Positions 56,629-64,000 of a stretch of DNA of 64,000 nt are shown piece after piece (the stretch's first letter is position 1; each line of letters starts with the position of its first letter). The translations under genes and the position numbers were made by a program. The notes under the pieces are model-generated. The model had not been told where the DNA came from and ran no database searches. It saw nothing but the letters and a program-made list of their open reading frames with translations. Location of the stretch: positions 221,626 to 285,625 of the forward strand of contig NZ_FOYW01000001.1 of NCBI RefSeq assembly GCF_900115285.1, in the 5' to 3' direction. The DNA comes from Marinobacter daqiaonensis (GTDB taxonomy: Bacteria; Pseudomonadota; Gammaproteobacteria; Pseudomonadales; Oleiphilaceae).

Positions 56629-58571
56629 TGCCATTGCTCAACCTGGAAGATATTTCGCTCGCTTATGGCATGCAGCCGCTGCTGGATGGGGCCTCCCTCA
56701 CCATCGACTCCGGCGAGCGCGTTTGCCTTCTCGGCCGGAATGGCGAGGGCAAGTCGACCCTGCTGAAGATCATCAGCGGCGAAGTGACGCCGGACGCCGG
56801 TTCAGTGCGGCTGGACGCGGGCGCAAGGCTTGCGGTGTTGCCTCAGAACCTGCCCTCCAATGACACCCGCACGGCCTACGAGGTGGTGGCTGGCGCTTTC
56901 CCCGAAACCGGCGAATTGCTGAGCGAGTTCCACCACCTGTCCCAGCAGGTGGATGAGGCGAGCCTGGATCGCATGATGAAAGTTCAGGAACGGCTCGAGG
57001 AACTTGATGGCTGGCGCCTTGACCAGAAGGTGAACACCATTCTTGAGCAATACCGCATCGACCCGGACCAGACCCTGAACACCCTCTCCGGTGGCTGGCA
57101 GAGACGGGTTCTGTTGGCCAGCGCCCTGGTGGTGGAGCCGGATATCCTGCTGCTGGACGAACCCACCAACCATCTGGACGTGCCCGCCATCGCCTGGCTG
57201 GAAGAGGCTCTGTCGCAATTCCGCGGAGCCATTGTATTTGTCTCCCACGACCGGGCGTTTATCCGTCGTATGGCGACCCGGATTGTCGAGCTGGATCGAG
57301 GACACCTTGTCAGTTTCGCGGCCAGTTACGATAAGTACCTTGAACTCAAGGAAAAAGCGCTGGAGGAGGAAGAGCGTCAGAATGCGCTGTTCGACAAGCG
57401 CCTGAAACAGGAGGAGGCCTGGATCCGGCAGGGCATCAAGGCGCGTCGTACCCGGAACATGGGCCGGGTGAGGGCGCTCAGGGCCATGCGGGAAGAACGT
57501 CAGCAGCGCCGTGAGCGTGTCGGAACCGCGAGCTTTTCGGTGGAAGACGCATCGCGCTCCGGCAAGCTGGTGGTGGATGCCAAGGATGCTGGCTTCCGTT
57601 ACCCGGATGGCCGGGAGATCATCCGCGACCTGAATATCACCGTTCTGCGGGGTGACAAGATCGGCCTGGTGGGCGAGAACGGCACGGGCAAGACAACGCT
57701 TGTGCGGCTGCTGCTGGGAGATCTCGAACCAACAGAGGGTCGTATCCGCCTGGGTACCAACCGGCAGGTGGCGTACTTCGACCAGCTACGTGGCGAGCTG
57801 GATCTTGAGCGCAACGCCCTGGACAATCTTTCCGAAGGCCGCGAGTTCATTGAGATCAACGGCCAGCAGAAACACGTTCTGGGGTACCTCCAGGAGTTCC
57901 TGTTTTCTCCGGAGCGGGCCCGCTCCCCGGTACGGGTGTTCTCCGGCGGCGAAAGGGCGCGTCTGTTGCTGGCCAAACTTTTCAGCAAACCGGCCAACAT
58001 CCTGGTACTCGATGAACCCACCAATGACCTGGATGTGGAAACCCTGGAATTGCTCGAGGCCCGGCTTGTGGATTTTGCCGGCACGGTCATTGTGATCAGT
58101 CACGACCGGGAATTTCTGGACAACATCGCCACGGATACTCTCTTCCTGGATGGATCGGGCGCCGTGCGGGAATACGTGGGCGGTTACACGGACTGGCGGC
58201 GCCAGGGCGGACGCTTTCCCACCGAGCAGGCAACTGGGGGGGCGGGGAAGAAATCGGTGACCCCGGCATCCGGTGGCAGTTCCGCAACTCGGTCTGCGCC
58301 CGCCTCCGAGACCCCGTCCGCGGCAGCGCCCGCCAGGCCGGTCAAACTGAGTTACAAGCTGAAACGTGAGCTGGAGCAGCTGCCAGGGTTGATTGAAGAG
58401 CTGGAAAACCGGATTGAGGCCCTGAACGGGGAAGTGTCAGGACCGGACTTCTACCAACAGGACACCGATAAGGTCAATGCCAAGCTGGAAGAACTGGCCG
58501 TCGCGGAGACAAAGCTTGAGGAGGTGATGAGTCGCTGGGTGGAGCTGGAGGAAATGCGGTCCGGCGAATAG
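56628..58571 (+). CDS. uup: ABC-F family ATPase, Uup type
   Basis: 647 aa with two ATPase domains (GRNGEGKST at about 38-46; GENGTGKTT near 347), each with LSGG/FSGGE signature and LLDEPTNHLDVP/VLDEPTNDLDVE. A C-terminal coiled-coil (about 570-640) is the Uup mark. ABC-F proteins act at the ribosome; Uup also binds DNA structures. Translationally coupled to the MOSC gene (TAATG). Confidence 0.93.
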   Translation: MPLLNLEDISLAYGMQPLLDGASLTIDSGERVCLLGRNGEGKSTLLKIISGEVTPDAGSVRLDAGARLAVLPQNLPSNDTRTAYEVVAGAFPETGELLSEFHHLSQQVDEASLDRMMKVQERLEELDGWRLDQKVNTILEQYRIDPDQTLNTLSGGWQRRVLLASALVVEPDILLLDEPTNHLDVPAIAWLEEALSQFRGAIVFVSHDRAFIRRMATRIVELDRGHLVSFAASYDKYLELKEKALEEEERQNALFDKRLKQEEAWIRQGIKARRTRNMGRVRALRAMREERQQRRERVGTASFSVEDASRSGKLVVDAKDAGFRYPDGREIIRDLNITVLRGDKIGLVGENGTGKTTLVRLLLGDLEPTEGRIRLGTNRQVAYFDQLRGELDLERNALDNLSEGREFIEINGQQKHVLGYLQEFLFSPERARSPVRVFSGGERARLLLAKLFSKPANILVLDEPTNDLDVETLELLEARLVDFAGTVIVISHDREFLDNIATDTLFLDGSGAVREYVGGYTDWRRQGGRFPTEQATGGAGKKSVTPASGGSSATRSAPASETPSAAAPARPVKLSYKLKRELEQLPGLIEELENRIEALNGEVSGPDFYQQDTDKVNAKLEELAVAETKLEEVMSRWVELEEMRSGE

Positions 58572-58580
58572 GGGGGAACC

Positions 58581-58614
58581 GGTGCTCCGGAAGCCTGAAT
58601 GGCAACGGAGCACC
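58581..58614 (+). terminator. Hairpin between uup and the universal stress protein gene
   Basis: GGTGCTCCG and CGGAGCACC form a perfect 9-bp stem with a 16-nt loop in the gap between the converging genes. No U-tract, so termination is only probable. Confidence 0.5.
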
Positions 58615-58676
58615 CTGGCTCTCAGTGGCTCAGTAGATCAGCGAACCAACCAACCAAACGGGACGCTATCCCCGGG

Positions 58677-59108
58677 TCAGTGTATACGCACGGCCAGCAC
58701 ATCGCACTTGGCACCATGCAGCACACCATTGGCGGTCGAGCCGAGCAGCAGCTGGAAGCCCTTGCGACCGTGACTGCCGACGACCACCAGATCCACCCCG
58801 TAATCTTCGCTAAGCTGGTGGATCTCCGACTCCGGCCGACCAACCGTGACGATCTGATCATCCTCGCTGATACCGTATTCCTTTCCATATTTGCCAAGCT
58901 GCTCCCGGGCAGCCTTATCCAGCTGGTCCTGGAGTTCGCTCAGGTCCATCGGGATATCGCCGCCATAGGCATATCCCACAGGCTCGACAACGTGGGCCAG
59001 TATCAGCTTGGCGCCGTGCTGCTCGCTGAGGGCGAGGGCTTTTTTCAGAACCTGCGGAGCTTCTTCCGTCAGGTCAATCGCGACCAGAATTTTGCTGTAC
59101 GCTGACAT
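58677..59108 (-). CDS. uspA: Universal stress protein
   Basis: 143 aa single UspA domain: SAYSKILVAIDLTEEAPQVL at the start and VVGSHGRKGFQLLLGSTANGVLHGAKCDVLAV at the end, with the G-x2-G-x9-G-S/T-type nucleotide-binding loop. ATP-binding is likely. Confidence 0.92.
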   Translation of the reverse strand: MSAYSKILVAIDLTEEAPQVLKKALALSEQHGAKLILAHVVEPVGYAYGGDIPMDLSELQDQLDKAAREQLGKYGKEYGISEDDQIVTVGRPESEIHQLSEDYGVDLVVVGSHGRKGFQLLLGSTANGVLHGAKCDVLAVRIH

Positions 59109-59303
59109 ATCTGCACATCTCCATGTCCGAAGGGTGGGCGTGAACGTCCGGCTCCGGGGCCGGTTGCCCCTGGAGTGATCAAAGAACTCGGAGCCATCCT
59201 GCCGGCCTGGTAGCGACGGGAAAGGCTCCGGGTTTTCAGAGTATAGTTAATACTTTAGGGGATTTTTGCCAAGTGTAAACTGATGGCGGTCAATAAAACG
59301 AAA

Positions 59304-59327
59304 ACGGGCCACCATGAGGTGACCCGT
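59304..59327 (-). terminator. Terminator after the exported helical protein gene
   Basis: On the minus strand ACGGGTCACC and GGTGGCCCGT form a 10-bp stem (one weak pair) with loop TCAT, followed by TTTCGTTTTATT. Confidence 0.85.
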
Positions 59328-59351
59328 TGTCAGGTGGTCGCCTGGCAGTAA

Positions 59352-60167
59352 TCAGGCGGAGCGGAGCACTGACATGGCAGTATCGAGTTCCTGAAGGATG
59401 GAGCGGGAATACCGTTCAATCACGAAAACCACATTCTTCTCGGTGTAATTGATGTAGGATTCGCGGATGAAGCGCCACTTGGATTCGATTTCCGATACGG
59501 TCTCACTCAACGGGCCCTGGCCGGCTGAATTGACAAATTCACTGATCAGCGCATCAAGTTGACGGGCCTGCTCATCCAGTGGAACCAGGCCTGCGGCGCC
59601 CTGGAACGTCTGTGTCACCGGGCTGTAGGACCTGGCCGCGTAACGGGACAGCATCTGGGCCATGAGAATGGAAGCGGAACGGGCGGTTTCCACCTGGGGC
59701 TTGATGGGCGTCTGGGAACTTTCGCGGGCCTGGGTGTAGAGTTCCTCGGCGACGTTGCTCATCTTGACCGCCTGGTTTGCCATCTCACCAACCAGTCTCA
59801 GATCAGGGTAGCCGATTTCAGTGACGTCGCTGACGTTCTGGGCCATGAGTTCGCTGAAGGTGGCGAATTCTGATCTCAGGGTCTTGATCTGGTCGGGGGT
59901 AAGTACGTTGGCACCGCTTTCCGCCACCGCCTGAAGGTTGGTCGTCGCTTCACCCATGTGCTGCTTGATGACCCCTTCGGCCGTGGGGTCGTCGGTGGCG
60001 CTATAGCGGTAGTAGGTGCTCAGGGCCATGAAGTTGTTCAGGCGGAATTCGTGCAGCTGCTCAAGGAACAGGGCCCCCTCATCGGCTGCGGATGCCGGTA
60101 GGGCCCCGGCCAGCAGCAGAACCACTGCAGCCAGCATGGAATGGACGTGGAGGCGAATGTTGTTCAT
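59352..60167 (-). CDS. Exported mainly helical protein of unknown function
   Basis: 271 aa. Sec signal peptide (basic start, AAVVLLLAGALPASAA). The mature part is mostly predicted helix with no cysteine and no recognised catalytic motif, with repeated heptad-like stretches. A four-helix-bundle sensor-like fold is possible but I do not recognise a family. Monocistronic, with its own terminator; a 28-codon ORF lies 150 bp upstream on the same strand. Confidence 0.75.
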   Translation of the reverse strand: MNNIRLHVHSMLAAVVLLLAGALPASAADEGALFLEQLHEFRLNNFMALSTYYRYSATDDPTAEGVIKQHMGEATTNLQAVAESGANVLTPDQIKTLRSEFATFSELMAQNVSDVTEIGYPDLRLVGEMANQAVKMSNVAEELYTQARESSQTPIKPQVETARSASILMAQMLSRYAARSYSPVTQTFQGAAGLVPLDEQARQLDALISEFVNSAGQGPLSETVSEIESKWRFIRESYINYTEKNVVFVIERYSRSILQELDTAMSVLRSA

Positions 60168-60319
60168 CGGGTGTTACTCCGTGGTCAGGCGCTTTATTAT
60201 TCGATCGGACGGGATCCTCATCACAAAGCTAAATTAAGCGTTAGGGCCGATCAAGCGGTTTGTTACAGATTGCGACACTGTTCCCGCATTTCACGAAATT
60301 TTGCAGTTATGGCGACGGC

Positions 60320-60406
60320 TTAGGGGGTGTTCTTAAAGCCGCCTCCTCGGTAATTGTCGGTGTTGGCAATCACAAATGCATTGACAAAATCGCCTTTTTT
60401 TCTCAT
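60320..60406 (-). CDS. Possible 28-aa peptide gene
   Basis: ATG at 60406 behind CGGGAGGGCACACC (strong Shine-Dalgarno, GGAGG, 7-8 bp). The peptide starts MRKKGDFVNAFVIANTDN and ends GGGFKNTP. Basic start, hydrophobic middle, glycine-rich C terminus. No homologue recalled. It could be a small regulatory or secreted peptide, or a chance frame. Confidence 0.45.
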   Translation of the reverse strand: MRKKGDFVNAFVIANTDNYRGGGFKNTP

Positions 60407-60422
60407 GGTGTGCCCTCCCGGA

Positions 60423-60440
60423 TTCAAACGACTGTATGAA
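60423..60440. promoter_or_regulatory. PsrA-like operator upstream of fadBA
   Basis: TTCAAAC-GACT-GTATGAA is an imperfect palindrome with one mismatch between its arms. Its core CAAAC-N4-GTATG differs at one base from the perfect CAAAC-N4-GTTTG found upstream of the acyl-CoA ligase gene. Confidence 0.55.
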
Positions 60441-60544
60441 TTTTAGATCCGAGCTCTCGGGCAGTGACCGAAAATCCGCTGTCGCACCGATACCGACCCT
60501 GTCGGAGCAGGTCGCAGCCATTAACACAGACTGGAGATCAGTTG

Positions 60545-63894
<3,350 letters not shown>

Positions 63895-63920
63895 GGCGAT
63901 TCTGAATCACTGTAATAGAA

Positions 63921-63952
63921 AGAAAGCCCGGTCCAGTACCGGGTTTTCTTTT
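63921..63952 (+). terminator. Terminator after fadA
   Basis: AAAGCCCGGT and ACCGGGTTTT pair around CCAGT (one G-T pair), followed by CTTTTG. Confidence 0.88.
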
Positions 63953-63970
63953 GTCTGAAACGCCGAACCC

Positions 63971-64000
63971 TGTAGGAGCTGGCCTGCCAGCGAGGAGGGC
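63971..64000 (+). repeat. Pseudomonas-type REP element (cut by the window edge)
   Basis: TGTAGGAGCTGGCCTGCCAG matches the REP family beginning TGTAGGAGC in pseudomonads and relatives; GCTGGC and GCCAGC form the hairpin. It sits just after the fadA terminator. Confidence 0.85.

Larger units (their letters stand above)
60168..60544. other. 377-bp region between the exported protein gene and fadB
   Basis: Contains the possible 28-aa ORF (minus, 60320-60406), the PsrA-like site at 60423-60440 and the fadB ribosome-binding region. Nothing else is supported. Confidence 0.6.

Overview
The window looks like core chromosome of a motile, aerobic, fatty-acid-degrading gammaproteobacterium. GC is high. 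Gene order from about 27.1 to 46.9 kb matches the Pseudomonas block tRNA-Leu / queA-tgt-yajC-secDF / suhB / trmJ-cysE-iscRS / ndk-rlmN-pilW-rodZ-ispG-hisS-yfgM-bamB-der. The split class II ribonucleotide reductase, the ABC systems and a Pseudomonas-type REP at the right edge suggest Marinobacter or a close relative. The genus is inference. No prophage, insertion sequence, CRISPR array, rRNA or plasmid gene was seen.

Left part (0-14.7 kb): nrdJa with two upstream NrdR boxes (minus strand); a three-gene ABC importer (minus); a long-chain acyl-CoA ligase divergent from it with a PsrA-like operator between; a hotdog thioesterase; a PilZ protein with a possible FliA promoter; a degenerate HD-GYP protein behind a perfect CRP/Vfr-type box; a YadGH-type ABC exporter; queF; a membrane class III adenylate cyclase; and a nitroreductase.

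Flagellar block (14.8-27.0 kb): flgBCDE and flgFGHIJKL, each behind a sigma-54 promoter. The 529-bp flgE-flgF gap holds two inverted copies of a roughly 65-bp structured core. Each copy is clasped by its own unrelated 25-bp complementary arms, the most unusual DNA feature here.

Middle block (27.1-46.9 kb): tRNA-Leu, queuosine genes, SecDF-YajC, a SuhB that has lost most IMPase catalytic residues, trmJ, cysE, then iscR-iscS followed directly by ndk. The iscU-iscA-hscB-hscA-fdx-iscX block found here in Pseudomonas is absent, and IscS lacks the C-terminal tail used to bind IscU. rlmN, pilW, rodZ, ispG, hisS (TTG start), yfgM, bamB and der follow.

Right part (46.9-64 kb): ackA-pta, a GGDEF-EAL protein, a 48-aa membrane protein behind an Anr/FNR-like box, tRNA-Glu, a TIGR01777 epimerase, a CbiX-like protein, a DUF924 protein, tRNA-Gly, a MOSC protein, an Uup-type ABC-F ATPase, a universal stress protein, an unknown exported helical protein, a 28-codon ORF, and fadB-fadA behind a second PsrA-like operator. 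Recurring themes are second-messenger control (cAMP, c-di-GMP) and fatty-acid catabolism.
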